Shown piece after piece: positions 28,863-38,654 of a stretch of 64,000 nucleotides of DNA. The stretch's first letter is position 1, and every line of letters begins with the position of its first letter. The notes below the pieces were generated by a model that was given only the letters and a program-made list of their open reading frames with translations, did no database searches and was not told the DNA's origin. The translations under genes and the position numbers were made by a program. The DNA is from Thalassotalea sp. 273M-4 (GTDB lineage Bacteria > Pseudomonadota > Gammaproteobacteria > Enterobacterales > Alteromonadaceae). The DNA is taken from assembly GCF_041410465.1 (NCBI RefSeq), contig NZ_CP166961.1, positions 2,976,001 through 3,040,000 of the forward strand. The letters run 5' to 3'.

Positions 28863-29795
28863 ATGAGTCAAAATATTTTAAAAATCGCTACTCGAAAAAG
28901 TGCACTGGCTTTATGGCAGGCTGAGTTTGTTAAAGCACGTTTAGAGCATTTCCACCCTGATCTTATCGTAGAGTTAGTTCCTATGGTGACCAAAGGCGAT
29001 ATTATTTTAGACTCGCCGTTATCCAAAGTTGGAGGTAAAGGCCTATTTGTCAAAGAGTTGGAAGTGGCGATGTTAGAAAATCGCGCCGATATCGCAGTGC
29101 ACTCGATGAAAGATGTCCCCGTAGAGTTTCCCCAAGGCTTAGGTTTAGAAGTCATTTGTGAACGCGAAGATCCACGCGATGCGTTTGTTTCAAATGTTTA
29201 CTCTAAACTGCAAGACTTACCCAAAGGTGCTACCGTTGGTACGTCAAGTTTACGCCGCCAATGTCAGTTAAAATCTTGGCGCCCTGATTTAAACATTGTG
29301 GACTTGCGCGGTAATGTAAATACCCGCCTAGCTAAATTAGATGCTGGCAATTATGACGCCATTATCCTAGCGGCTGCAGGGCTTATTCGATTAAACATGG
29401 TCGATAGAATTGCTCAGTACATTGAACCAGAAACCATGCTACCAGCAAACGGTCAAGGCGCAGTCGGCATTGAATGTCGAAGTGACGATGCCAGAATTAA
29501 AGCCTTATTAGCTCCGTTAGAACACAAACCAACTCGTTATCGCGTGTTGGCAGAACGTGCGATGAACCGAGCGCTAGAAGGTGGTTGTCAGGTACCAATT
29601 GGCAGTTACGCCATTTTAAATAATGACACCATATACCTGCGCGGTTTAGTCGGTGATGTCAATGGCGAAACCCTGTTAACGGCAGACATTAGTGGCCCGA
29701 TGTTAGAATACGACGAACTGGGTCATGCGTTAGCCCAAGATTTATTAAACCAAGGGGCCGATAAAATACTCGCTAAGGTGTATGAACAAAAATAA
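28863..29795 (+). CDS. hemC: Porphobilinogen deaminase (hydroxymethylbilane synthase)
   Basis: A 310-residue haem-synthesis enzyme joining four porphobilinogens. C242 in [12 protein letters not shown] holds the dipyrromethane cofactor, at the same position as in E. coli. Other marks: [22 protein letters not shown] and [11 protein letters not shown]. It begins a hemC-D-X-Y operon and overlaps hemD by 14 bp. Here it follows cyaY, whereas in E. coli hemC is divergent from cyaA. Confidence 0.97.
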   Translation: MSQNILKIATRKSALALWQAEFVKARLEHFHPDLIVELVPMVTKGDIILDSPLSKVGGKGLFVKELEVAMLENRADIAVHSMKDVPVEFPQGLGLEVICEREDPRDAFVSNVYSKLQDLPKGATVGTSSLRRQCQLKSWRPDLNIVDLRGNVNTRLAKLDAGNYDAIILAAAGLIRLNMVDRIAQYIEPETMLPANGQGAVGIECRSDDARIKALLAPLEHKPTRYRVLAERAMNRALEGGCQVPIGSYAILNNDTIYLRGLVGDVNGETLLTADISGPMLEYDELGHALAQDLLNQGADKILAKVYEQK

Positions 29796-30558
29796 GCTTA
29801 ATATTCTTCTGACAAGACCTCTAGAAAAGTCTCGGCTATTAGCAAAAGCGTTAACCCCTATTGCTAATAGCATCGAGATTTGGCCCTTGCTTTGCTATCA
29901 AGAAGGTGCTGGACTAAGCAATTTAAATCAACAACTTAGTCAACAATATTACGATATATTAATTTTTATCAGCGAGCCCTCTGTACGTTTTTCTCGTCCC
30001 TTCCTGCAACAAAATAAAGACCACCTTGGCTGCATAATTGCCGTTGGTGATGCCACCGCAAACGCCCTTAAGCAAACGTTAACCAATCCGATTATTGTGC
30101 CTTCTCAACATACGACGGAAGGCTTGCTAGAGTTAACCGAGCTTAACAAAGTTAAAAATAAAAAGATTTTAATCGTGCGCGGCAATGGCGGGCGTGAAGC
30201 TTTAAAACAGCAGTTAATAGAGCGCGGCGCAATCGTCACCTATACTGAAGTGTATGAACGCAAGTGGTTGATACCTCAACAATCGGTCATTGAAAGATGG
30301 CATCAAGCACAAATTAATTGTATTGTGGTTACCAGTAATGAGATGTTATTGAAATTATTCACAATTTGCTCTTCGTCCAAGGCATTAAAATCCGCTCTAT
30401 GGGTCGTTGCCAGTGAACGAATTGCCCATACAGGCCAACAATTGGGGCTGAAGAATATTATCAATGCAGATGGCGCGAACAATCAGGCAATATACAACGC
30501 CATTCATCATGCGAGTAGTTTAGGTAATCAAAACTTGTCTGACGGAATTCAATTATGA
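29782..30558 (+). CDS. hemD: Uroporphyrinogen III synthase
   Basis: A 258-residue two-lobed enzyme that cyclises hydroxymethylbilane. The family is poorly conserved, but [17 protein letters not shown] at the N-terminus and [19 protein letters not shown] in the hinge region fit. The gene overlaps hemC by 14 bp and hemX by four (ATGA). The position in the operon makes the assignment firm. Confidence 0.92.
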   Translation: MNKNKLNILLTRPLEKSRLLAKALTPIANSIEIWPLLCYQEGAGLSNLNQQLSQQYYDILIFISEPSVRFSRPFLQQNKDHLGCIIAVGDATANALKQTLTNPIIVPSQHTTEGLLELTELNKVKNKKILIVRGNGGREALKQQLIERGAIVTYTEVYERKWLIPQQSVIERWHQAQINCIVVTSNEMLLKLFTICSSSKALKSALWVVASERIAHTGQQLGLKNIINADGANNQAIYNAIHHASSLGNQNLSDGIQL

Positions 30559-32024
30559 GTAGCAAAGATCCGAAAAAATCTGATCAACCCCATGCCAACC
30601 CAGCAAAGTCTGAAAGCGCATCCGATGATGCCGCGAGTAAAAGTTCAGAGCAGACCCAAGGTAAAGAACCTCAAGACACCTCTGCCACAGTAAACCAACC
30701 CAGCGCAAAACTGTCCGCTGCAGAAGCAACAAAGATTGCCGCCCAAGCCCGAGCCCATAATGACCACAAACAAGGCGCTAAAGGCGAAGATGCCACTGCC
30801 GCCAAAAAAACAGCTCAAGATAACAACACCGCGTCGCCCGTTTCAAGGAAGTCAGAACAGATTGTGAATAACAAGCCACCTATATCTAAAACCGCTATTA
30901 TTGCCTTCATCATCGCTTTAATCGCGCTGATTTTGATTATTGCCTACTACTTCTGGCATCAACCCCAAATCGCTCAACAGCAAAGAGCTCAGCAAGACCA
31001 GTTAGCGGTATGGAATCAACAACAAAGCCAGCAAATAGGCAATTTAGAGCAAGACGTTGGTCGCCAATTAAATGCGCTTAAAACCAGTTACCAGCGCCAA
31101 CTGCAGCAGATTGAGCAAGACTGGCAACAAAAAAATCAACGCCAAATCGGTCAAATGGAGTCGCTACTAAAACAAATGGCAGCGAGACAACCAGATAACT
31201 GGCACTTGATTGAAACCGAATATCTGGTGCGCAATGCCAGTCGCTTATTATGGCTTGAAAAAGACATCAAAACCGCAATCGCAATGTTAGTCGAAGCGAG
31301 AAGTCGGATAAATGACAGCAATGATGCTCGATTATTTAAGATCAAAGCCTTACTGCAAGAAGATATTGAGCAATTGCGTCTGTTACCTTCTATCGATACT
31401 GAGGCAATGATTTTAAGCTTTATGACTCTTGCCAAACAAATTAACTCGCTGCCGTTAAAGTCGATTGAAATTGAACAAGATGCTCCATTAGAAAGCGCCC
31501 AAGAGTTGTCTCATGATGTCGCCGATTGGCGTCAAAATCTAGCTCGTAGTTGGGATAAGTTTATTCGCAACTTCTTTATTCCTCGCCGTCAAAATGGTTC
31601 TGCACTTGCGTTGATGGCGCCCAAAAATGAAGCCTATTTATTCCAAAACTTGGCGCTAAAAGTGCAACAAATTCAATGGGCAATAAGCCAAGAAAGTGAG
31701 ACCTTATATCAGCAAAGCGTTGCTGATTTAACCTTATGGATAAATCAGTACTTTGATCTTGAAGCCAGTCAAACACAACAACTTTTAGCTCGATTACAAG
31801 AGTTAAAAGAGTCGCCTATCACCCAAGATATCCCGTTAACATTACGCTCTCATGCTGAATTACAAAAACTCTTACGCAGCTTAAGCGATGGTCAATACTC
31901 GCCGCCACCCAAACCTAAAACAGAAGCCAAAACTGAGGCTGAAAAGCCAGCACCAACAAAGTCGGCTCCGAACAATGAAAAGACCAAGGTTGATACGGGC
32001 AACGAAGCAGAAGGAATTATTTAA
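30555..32024 (+). CDS. hemX: HemX membrane protein of the haem operon
   Basis: A 489-residue HemX-family protein. The first ~110 residues are low in complexity and rich in Ala, Ser, Gln and Lys. One membrane helix follows (AIIAFIIALIALILIIAYYFW, near residues 114-134), then a Gln-rich coiled coil and a periplasmic helical domain. Databases often call it uroporphyrinogen-III C-methyltransferase, but no methyltransferase motif is present; it probably organises haem synthesis at the membrane together with HemY. The stop overlaps the hemY start (TAATG). Confidence 0.9.
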   Translation: MSSKDPKKSDQPHANPAKSESASDDAASKSSEQTQGKEPQDTSATVNQPSAKLSAAEATKIAAQARAHNDHKQGAKGEDATAAKKTAQDNNTASPVSRKSEQIVNNKPPISKTAIIAFIIALIALILIIAYYFWHQPQIAQQQRAQQDQLAVWNQQQSQQIGNLEQDVGRQLNALKTSYQRQLQQIEQDWQQKNQRQIGQMESLLKQMAARQPDNWHLIETEYLVRNASRLLWLEKDIKTAIAMLVEARSRINDSNDARLFKIKALLQEDIEQLRLLPSIDTEAMILSFMTLAKQINSLPLKSIEIEQDAPLESAQELSHDVADWRQNLARSWDKFIRNFFIPRRQNGSALALMAPKNEAYLFQNLALKVQQIQWAISQESETLYQQSVADLTLWINQYFDLEASQTQQLLARLQELKESPITQDIPLTLRSHAELQKLLRSLSDGQYSPPPKPKTEAKTEAEKPAPTKSAPNNEKTKVDTGNEAEGII

Positions 32025-33220
32025 TGCGTTTATTAGTATTATTTATTCTGTTGTTGTTAGGGGTCGCTGTCGCTCCCTTACTGATTGAAGAAAAAGGTTA
32101 TGTCCTGATCTCACTTGCAGGTTACTCATGGGAAATGACCGTGCTTGGCGTTATTGCCTTATTACTGATTTTAGCTTTTGTTCTCACGTCACTGATATGG
32201 TTTATTCGTCGTTGTTTAATTTTTGGCAGTAACACTTGGAACTTTTGGCTGTTTAAAAGCGAGCGTAAAGCCAAAAATCAATTTGAGAACGGCATAGCCG
32301 CATTTTTATGTGATGATTATGCCCGTGCTGAAAACTTATTAGCCAACAGCGCTATTGCCAGCAAACTACCAACTACAGCGTGGCTAGTATCCGCAGTAAG
32401 TGCGCACAAACAAAGTAAAACAGCAGAGCGCGAAAACTACCTAAATTACATCAACGATTACCCTAAAGCCCAACAAGACTTTAGCACTGAAACCTTGTTA
32501 GTAACCTTAACTCTACGGTTAAAAGCCAACGATTTTAAACGAGCACGAGATTTACTGGATCATCACCATAAACTCATTGGTCATGATCATCGCTTATTGT
32601 TTATCGAAACTAAGGTGTGTTTACACGAGCAACGCTACCAAGTTGCCATTGAAACCTTAAAACAACTGAGAAAACAAAAGCAGGCCGATAGCGAACAATT
32701 AACCGAGCTAGAGTACGCGGTCTTTAAAGCCTATTTACAAGATTTATATCACCAAAAAAATATTGCCGCCGTTGAAACCGCCTACAAGGAATTATCTCGT
32801 AAAGACCGACAACAAGAAGGGATTTTGTTGGCCTATATCGAATTAATCGCTCAACATGGTAGCCATCAACAAGCCGATGATATTATTTTACCTCTGCTGA
32901 AAAAATCCCATAACGAGGCGTTGTTAAATAAACTTAAGCAACTGCCGATAAAAGTCAGTCAGAACGTCATTGCTAGCATTCAAAAGCAGTTGCTTAAGCA
33001 CCCTGAAAATCGCTTTTGGCTTAGTGTTTTAGCGCATTTTTGTGGCAACAATGGTGAGCATGAAAAAGCCAGAAAAGCCTTTATAAGCGCGCTCAAAATA
33101 CGCCAAACACCAGAAGATTTACAGCGCTACGCTAAATTGTTGCAACAACTTGGTGAGTTTGAACAAGCCAGCCGTGCCTACGAAGAACTTGTTAACAATT
33201 TTGAAGAGCTCAACTGGTAA
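32024..33220 (+). CDS. hemY: HemY, TPR membrane protein of the haem operon
   Basis: A 398-residue protein with two N-terminal membrane helices (about residues 1-17 and 39-63) and a TPR-like helical domain; the last repeat KARKAFISALKIRQTPEDLQ is clear. This is the proteobacterial HemY of unknown role, not the protoporphyrinogen oxidase given the same name in Gram-positive bacteria. Last gene of the hemCDXY operon, closed by a strong terminator. Confidence 0.92.
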   Translation: MRLLVLFILLLLGVAVAPLLIEEKGYVLISLAGYSWEMTVLGVIALLLILAFVLTSLIWFIRRCLIFGSNTWNFWLFKSERKAKNQFENGIAAFLCDDYARAENLLANSAIASKLPTTAWLVSAVSAHKQSKTAERENYLNYINDYPKAQQDFSTETLLVTLTLRLKANDFKRARDLLDHHHKLIGHDHRLLFIETKVCLHEQRYQVAIETLKQLRKQKQADSEQLTELEYAVFKAYLQDLYHQKNIAAVETAYKELSRKDRQQEGILLAYIELIAQHGSHQQADDIILPLLKKSHNEALLNKLKQLPIKVSQNVIASIQKQLLKHPENRFWLSVLAHFCGNNGEHEKARKAFISALKIRQTPEDLQRYAKLLQQLGEFEQASRAYEELVNNFEELNW

Positions 33221-33235
33221 TATTTTCGATTGATT

Positions 33236-33257
33236 ACCAATCCTATTAGGTATTGGT
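33236..33257. repeat. Short hairpin with TACCAATCC-type end
   Basis: ACCAAT (33236-33241) and ATTGGT (33252-33257) are inverted around CCTATTAGGT. The TACCAATCC start equals the end sequence of the MITE at 35521-35784, so this may be a relic of a related element, but it is too short to prove this. Confidence 0.3.
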
Positions 33258-33297
33258 TCAATCGCCAAAATCTAATTGTTTAGGCAAAAATTGATAA

Positions 33298-33340
33298 CAA
33301 AAAATCCCGAAGCAAGGTCAATTGTTTCGGGATTTTTTTT
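33298..33340. terminator. Bidirectional terminator between hemY and the hydrolase gene
   Basis: AAATCCCGAA (33302-33311) pairs with TTCGGGATTT (33326-33335), flanked by A- and T-runs on the two sides. It can serve both the plus-strand hem operon and the convergent minus-strand gene. Confidence 0.9.
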
Positions 33341-33357
33341 AGTTCGAGCCAGATCGA

Positions 33358-35277
33358 TTAATTCATACTCCAATCCCACAGCCAACTGGCTTGTTGCTTA
33401 ACCCGAGCTTTATCAACGGGAAGTAACCAACCTTTTTCAATGTTCTTTGCGATCTCTTTATCGACCTGCCTTAAATATTTACCTTTATTGGAATAACGCG
33501 TAATAATGGTTTGTTTATCCCAGCGCTTAACCCCACCGCGAAAATCGACCATTTCGTTTTCGGCAAACTTACCATAACGTAACATCCAAGGTAAGAATGT
33601 CGCCAAAGGTTTCTCAATTAATGGGTGTCGGATGCCACCCAATTCATGGCCATTTAAATCGACATTGGGAACTGGAGGCACGGTTTCGACCTGCACTTGA
33701 GGCGGCTGTTTATCAATGATCCCTTCTTCAACCCAACGAGGACCAAAGTTCATATGGTATACTGTGTGCGGCTTGTAAGGTTTTTCCAGATTTAACCAAC
33801 TAGGTAATTCAAAATGGGCAAAATTAATTAATGATTGGTCTGCAAATCTAGGATAAGCATTCGCTGGTGGCTCTTTATTGGCAATAACCCATTCGCGTAA
33901 GTGCGACAGTAATGCCCTTAGGTGCACTTTAAAGTCGAGCGGATTGCCCTGATAGACTTTATTTTTTCTGTCCACCAAGGTCATATGACTGCTTGATTCA
34001 ACATAATGTTGAGTCGACGCTAAGTGGTAAATTCGCTCTGATTTTATCGGTGCAATATCATGTACTTCATGCGTGTGGATCAATGCCGCTGCCCGACCCC
34101 AATACTCATAGCCGGTATTGACTGAAAACATTTTCGGGTAAAAATCATCGTGATTACGCTTTAACAACCCGCGTTTTTTATTGGTAATATTTGAGCGAAC
34201 TCGAGTCGTGGTAAATGGAAACAAATCCGTTGGTGAGAAAAAGGTAGAGAAGCGATGACCATCCCGAGAAGGTTGTGCAAACCTGTGGTTAAAACTGCCC
34301 CGTCCAGCACCAGCAGAATGAATGAACATCCCATCAAATGCGATTTGCCCTAATTCGGTTTCATTAAAGCCCTGATTAAGGAAGTGTCTTAAGAAGCGTC
34401 CGGTCTGAGCCTCGCCAAAAGCCATAGTTTTAGGCACAAGGTATTTACTGCTATCGGACTTTACGTATTCGGCGGTGTCACGAACAATTGCTAAACCTAG
34501 GCCGACCACAAAGGGATCTCGTGCAGGGTAGACAAGCTCATAAATGCCTTGTGGAAAATTTCCTTCGATTGCATCACCAGCACCATTAAATTTCCATAAC
34601 GGCGCTGGGACTACCGTTCTTAATTCGTTGCGACCCAAACGCCTGGTCAGCCAAGCTTCATCAAGTCTTGATCTATCAACAGGATACGCTGTATCGATAC
34701 TATCTCGATGCGCTAACCGCAACGTATTTTTAGCCTCAGAAATGGTCCAATCACTTCGAACCCAACCTCTTTTATTCTGGATCCGAGGTAAGTTTGCTCG
34801 CATTAAATTGTCTTTATTTGGCACATCCGGTTGCCAACCAATCCAAATCATTGACAAACCTAGCTGCTGAATAAAACCATCGCCTAAATCAGCCGAGGAC
34901 TGTGGTGTTAAGTTTGCCTTCGCGTAGTTAAAATAGGTTAACGCCGATTTTGAACCATTATGACTTATCTCAATTAACCCGCCTTGACGTTGTTCTGGAT
35001 CTTGCGGTTGGATAATGTAAAAGTTGGCGTTAGCTTTAACCATGCCTTTTGCGGTTTTAGGTGCTAGCTTAATATCAACGATACTTTGGTTTTTAGATAA
35101 CGTGGGATCAAATTCAAAATAAAACACCCCGGAAATTGCTTCCATTGGGATGCCATTATGGGTGAATTTTTTAGTCGATGTGACTTTTTCAGACACTAAA
35201 GCGGCCTGCGCCATAAAGCCCGAACAAGCTAAAAATAGCACTAAGCCCTTAAAGATAACCTTTTGAATTAGTTCCAT
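33358..35277 (-). CDS. Exported alpha/beta-hydrolase-domain protein (PF20091-like)
   Basis: A 639-residue protein with a signal peptide (cleavage near GFMAQA). The block GRFLRHFLNQGFNETELGQI, followed by FDGMFIHSAGAGRGSFNHRF and FFSPTDLFPFT, is typical of a family annotated as alpha/beta hydrolase domain (PF20091). Substrate and activity are unknown; an esterase-like role is only inferred. It is monocistronic, convergent with the hem operon. Confidence 0.7.
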   Translation of the reverse strand: MELIQKVIFKGLVLFLACSGFMAQAALVSEKVTSTKKFTHNGIPMEAISGVFYFEFDPTLSKNQSIVDIKLAPKTAKGMVKANANFYIIQPQDPEQRQGGLIEISHNGSKSALTYFNYAKANLTPQSSADLGDGFIQQLGLSMIWIGWQPDVPNKDNLMRANLPRIQNKRGWVRSDWTISEAKNTLRLAHRDSIDTAYPVDRSRLDEAWLTRRLGRNELRTVVPAPLWKFNGAGDAIEGNFPQGIYELVYPARDPFVVGLGLAIVRDTAEYVKSDSSKYLVPKTMAFGEAQTGRFLRHFLNQGFNETELGQIAFDGMFIHSAGAGRGSFNHRFAQPSRDGHRFSTFFSPTDLFPFTTTRVRSNITNKKRGLLKRNHDDFYPKMFSVNTGYEYWGRAAALIHTHEVHDIAPIKSERIYHLASTQHYVESSSHMTLVDRKNKVYQGNPLDFKVHLRALLSHLREWVIANKEPPANAYPRFADQSLINFAHFELPSWLNLEKPYKPHTVYHMNFGPRWVEEGIIDKQPPQVQVETVPPVPNVDLNGHELGGIRHPLIEKPLATFLPWMLRYGKFAENEMVDFRGGVKRWDKQTIITRYSNKGKYLRQVDKEIAKNIEKGWLLPVDKARVKQQASWLWDWSMN

Positions 35278-35393
35278 AAACTCATATTATTATTGTTAGT
35301 ACCTATTGATAGCTTACGCACAAATATGAGAAATGCAACGATTTGATTAAAATTTATTCAAAGGTGTCGACTGACATCGCAACGCCAAATACA

Positions 35394-35521
35394 TTAGCTG
35401 TCTTGATTCATTTTCTTTAAGAAAAAAATACGTAAAAAGTACATATAGCCAACACAGAGGTTAAGCCTAAAGCTGAAATCCATACGACAGGATCAGATAA
35501 TAAAGTTGATAGGTTATTCAT
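35394..35521 (-). pseudogene. DUF3149-type small membrane protein gene, hit by a MITE and frameshifted
   Basis: The frame from ATG 35521 reads MNNLSTLLSDPVVWISALGL and continues as a single membrane helix to TFYVFFS, stopping after 34 codons (stop at 35417-35419). Adding one T to the T7 run at about 35424-35430 would continue it as FFFLKKMNQDS to a stop at 35394, matching the ~42-residue DUF3149 pattern (SDP or GNP turn, one helix, basic end). The A of its ATG belongs to the MITE at 35521-35784; the TG is target-site duplication. The original ribosome binding site lies beyond the element. A decaying gene is most likely; a sequencing error in the T-run or frameshifting are alternatives. Confidence 0.6.
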
Positions 35522-35784
35522 ACCAATCCCATTAAGTTTTTGCACAACACAGAGTGACATCAGAGGTTCATTAACAAATTAAATTTTTTTAGCATAGTCA
35601 TTCTATGGTACAAAAATTTAAAGCCATTAATGAATATCTGATGCACTCCCAAAGGGCGAGTTTTAAAGGTTTTTATTCTGCTTTATTGATTTTGACAAGG
35701 GAATGACCATTGCCTGCAATCAATAACTTGCCTAAAAAACCTTTATATTCTCGCTGAGTGAGCAAAAACTTAGTGGGGTTGGTA
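35521..35784. mobile_element. 264-bp MITE-like element with terminal inverted repeats
   Basis: The ends are 23-nt inverted repeats with two mismatches (TACCAATCCC... left; ...GGGGTTGGTA right). A 3-bp direct repeat TCA flanks it (35518-35520 and 35785-35787). It contains no gene. Joining the flanks while removing one TCA restores an ATG six bases after AGGAG, the expected start of the DUF3149 gene. A solo end occurs after rarD (17913-17970). The mobilising transposase is not in the window. Confidence 0.8.
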
Positions 35785-35785
35785 T

Positions 35786-35799
35786 CATTGTTGTCTCCT
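35786..35799 (-). promoter_or_regulatory. Displaced original ribosome binding site and start codon of the DUF3149 gene
   Basis: On the minus strand AGGAG (35799-35795) is followed by six bases and ATG (35788-35786). This start now leads into the MITE and opens only an 18-codon frame (MIPTPLSF...KVF, stop TAG). It marks where translation of the DUF3149 protein began before insertion. Confidence 0.6.
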
Positions 35800-35860
35800 A
35801 AATTTATAACTAGGATATGACAACAGCCCAACAGAGTGCTGATCTGGATCAACAGGCATA

Positions 35861-35886
35861 AAAAAACGGGGCAGGCCCCGTTTTTA
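35861..35886 (-). terminator. Terminator after plsB
   Basis: AAAACGGGGC and GCCCCGTTTT pair around a two-base loop (about 35863-35884), with A-run on one side and T-run on the other, 12 bp beyond the plsB stop codon. It can work in both directions. Confidence 0.85.
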
Positions 35887-35898
35887 GTATCGATTCGT

Positions 35899-38328
35899 TT
35901 ATGAGTTTAATATGCTTTGATGCACATCCGGCTCAATTAAATGGTTCAACAGATCTTGCAGGTCTTGCAAAGATTCGTTGGCAACAAACCGGCCTTCGGC
36001 GTCGGTTTGTATATAGCCATTATCTTTAAGGGCATTGACGATGCTTGCCTGCGCTTTGGTGTCAACAAACTCAGGGGCATTGATGCTATGCAATTGCGAC
36101 ATGCGCTGAGCTAGTGTGGTGGCATCTGACTCTAAATTGGAGCGACTGACCGGCGATTGCTTATAAATGATTTTAAGTACAATCGCATAACGTTGCACAG
36201 TTTCACTAATACACGAAGCCATGTTGTTAATTAAGTTCACCTGATGGCCATCATTTAAGCTGTAATAGCCTGCTTTCGTGTGCTTAATAACGCTTTTATT
36301 CACCAACACCGATAAAATATCGATGATTCGCTCATCCATTATCGACTCATCAAAGTCTAAAAACAGCTCTTGCTTTAACAATTGGGCTAACACCATCGCT
36401 TTTGAGCTTATTTCTTTTGCCGTCAGCTTTTCATGTGTTTGCAGTAAGCGGGTCACGACCGACGCCAACATATAAGAATGAATGATGTTATTGCGATAAT
36501 ACCCCATCTCAAGCGCCTGGTGTTGATCAAGTGAAATAATCTGACCTAAAGCATCGTCGGTCACTTGCACTTTATTCAAGCGGATCACGCTATCAACCAA
36601 ACTGGACGCACTTTCTTGTGGCAACGTAATGTCTTTACTAAATGGAGCCAGTTTTTGCATATCAATATAAAACGCTAATTGCTCTTCTAGCTCTTTTCGG
36701 GTCAGCGCGTTATTTTCAGAGTTCAGCAAAATTAATGAGACTAAGGTCACTGAATTTAGTGCCACCGCTTTATTGATTTCCACCATCACCTGATTGGCCA
36801 TACTGTTAACCACAGGACTTAACCATTGCGGTTTTTGTGGTTCAATAGGGTCGATGGCTTCTTTCCAGTTTGGTACTTGCGCATTAAGAAAGTCGTTAAT
36901 GTTAATCGGCTCACCAAAATTAACGAAACCCTTACCGTAATTTCGTAATTTACGAATCGCTTTGACGATACCAAAGGCCGACTCTTTTTGCTTTGAACTG
37001 CCTTTTAATTCTTTATGATAGGTAGCGACTTCCATCACATGTTCGTAGCCAATATAAACCGGTACCAACGTTAATGGACGGTCAATACCTTTAAGCATAC
37101 TTTGCACTGTCATCGCTAACATGCCGGTTTTTGGCGTTAATAAACGCCCGGTTCGGCTACGACCACCTTCGGTGTAGTATTTTACCGAGTATCCGCGCTC
37201 AAACAGTAAGCCTAGATATTCTCTAAAGATAGTTGAGTACAAACGGTTACCGCGAAAGCTTCGGCGAATAAAAAACGCCCCTGCTTTTCTAAAAATTGGA
37301 CCGGCTGGCCAAAAATCGAGGTTAATACCGGCAGCAATGCGTGGGGTCACTAAGCCTTGGTGATAAATAATATGGGTTAGCAATAAGTAATCCATGTGGG
37401 AGCGATGACAAGGCACATAAATAATCTCGTGACCCTCTTCCGATAACTTGCGTAATCGGTCAGCGTTTTTAACCTGAATATCATCGTATAATCGATTCCA
37501 TAACCAAGTTAGAACGCGATCGCCTAAACGTATGGTGCCTTCACGGTAATCGGCAACGATTTCTTTCATGATGGTCAACGCTTTGCTTTTAATCTCAGCT
37601 TCTGAGACCCCTTTTGAACGCGCTTCGTCTTTAATCAAACGCTTTATCGATGGGTTCGCAAACAGCGCCATATAGGTGCGTTCGCGGTCCATCAGTCTTG
37701 GCCCTGTTGCCGAGATTGTCTGACGGTAAAAATGAAAACGCGCCATACGAATTAATTTTTTAGCGGCAATTTCATCGCTACCTTGGGTTTCAACGACTTC
37801 GGTTACACTAAATGCTGGGCTAAAACGGGCCATGGTATCACGACCAAGAAATAGCACTATCCAAAACTTACGAAGAAAGTTTGGTGATGCTTCATCGGCT
37901 AATACGGTTCCCATATTGGCTTTATGTTCTTTGGTTGGCTTGCGCCCCCATAGAAGGTTTACTGGGATGAGCTTGGTGCTTTCATCAGGATGGTCTTTAA
38001 AGTGCTGTAATAAAGCTTGGCCATGTTCAATGGCGCTGGTTTTACCTTTTTTAACCCAAGGAAATATAGAGTTAGGTTTAGATAAGCAAATACAACGCGT
38101 ATAAGTTTTGCCGTTAATGGTTACTTCTTCAAGGGGGTCAGGTAAGTTTAATTTTCGACAAACCCCCTGTAGAGCCAATAAATCACTGGCAGAGCGATGC
38201 GGTACCACATAAAAAATCGACTTAGTATCCTTAATGTCTAAGGACTCCAAGGTGTTATCTGGGATAATTTTACATTTAACCAGTAAGCGTACTGGCCAAG
38301 ACAGCAAAAAATAAAACAGCTTGCGCAT
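35899..38328 (-). CDS. plsB: Glycerol-3-phosphate acyltransferase PlsB
   Basis: An 809-residue inner-membrane enzyme making lysophosphatidic acid, the first step of phospholipid synthesis. The HX4D active-site motif is PCHRSHMDYLL near residue 310; AGAFFIRRSFRG, YTEGGRSRTGRLL and VPVYIGYEHV are the further acyltransferase motifs. I chose the ATG at 38328 (MRKLFYFLLSWPVRLLVK), which gives the E. coli length of 807; an upstream GTG at 38337 and an ATG at 38379 are alternatives. Single gene with its own terminator. Confidence 0.96.
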   Translation of the reverse strand: MRKLFYFLLSWPVRLLVKCKIIPDNTLESLDIKDTKSIFYVVPHRSASDLLALQGVCRKLNLPDPLEEVTINGKTYTRCICLSKPNSIFPWVKKGKTSAIEHGQALLQHFKDHPDESTKLIPVNLLWGRKPTKEHKANMGTVLADEASPNFLRKFWIVLFLGRDTMARFSPAFSVTEVVETQGSDEIAAKKLIRMARFHFYRQTISATGPRLMDRERTYMALFANPSIKRLIKDEARSKGVSEAEIKSKALTIMKEIVADYREGTIRLGDRVLTWLWNRLYDDIQVKNADRLRKLSEEGHEIIYVPCHRSHMDYLLLTHIIYHQGLVTPRIAAGINLDFWPAGPIFRKAGAFFIRRSFRGNRLYSTIFREYLGLLFERGYSVKYYTEGGRSRTGRLLTPKTGMLAMTVQSMLKGIDRPLTLVPVYIGYEHVMEVATYHKELKGSSKQKESAFGIVKAIRKLRNYGKGFVNFGEPININDFLNAQVPNWKEAIDPIEPQKPQWLSPVVNSMANQVMVEINKAVALNSVTLVSLILLNSENNALTRKELEEQLAFYIDMQKLAPFSKDITLPQESASSLVDSVIRLNKVQVTDDALGQIISLDQHQALEMGYYRNNIIHSYMLASVVTRLLQTHEKLTAKEISSKAMVLAQLLKQELFLDFDESIMDERIIDILSVLVNKSVIKHTKAGYYSLNDGHQVNLINNMASCISETVQRYAIVLKIIYKQSPVSRSNLESDATTLAQRMSQLHSINAPEFVDTKAQASIVNALKDNGYIQTDAEGRFVANESLQDLQDLLNHLIEPDVHQSILNS

Positions 38329-38654
38329 GAAATTCACGAACTCTTTTGTAGAATAAAAAACTGGCGCACATAATAACACTAAACCGATATTTCATACCAA
38401 TTCGATTTACATTCAACTTATTAGCGCTTACTTAGGCTAATTCATTTATGCCGTCTATTAGTATAGATTTTTTATCTGAGTATAGAAAAACATTGGGGAC
38501 TTTTTCGCTCATAACGCTTAGCTAACAGCTTCGTGGTTTAGGCATCAACATCAAAACATCGCTGTTAACTGCAAAATAACTTTACGTTATCAATAATATA
38601 TAACGGGGCTTGGTGATTTTATGCAAGCCCCTGAGTAACCGCTTAAATGTTGGA
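38329..38654. other. Intergenic region between nhaA and plsB
   Basis: 326 bp without a gene. A GGGGCTTG/CAAGCCCC hairpin at 38605-38631 lies just after the nhaA stop and may be a weak terminator (no clear T-run). The rest should hold the plsB promoter. A TACCAATTC motif at 38395 recalls the MITE end but has no partner. Confidence 0.45.

Noticed and set aside
30555..32024. HemX as a uroporphyrinogen-III methyltransferase
   Set aside because: The protein has a disordered N-terminus, one helix and a coiled coil, and none of the SAM-binding motifs of true CysG/CobA methyltransferases.
35839..35852. FNR-like site CTGATCTGGATCAA, and another (TTGATCTACATCAT) at 40371-40384
   Set aside because: Each matches 9 of 10 fixed bases, but one or two such matches are expected by chance in 64 kb of AT-rich DNA, and neither gene is a typical anaerobic target.
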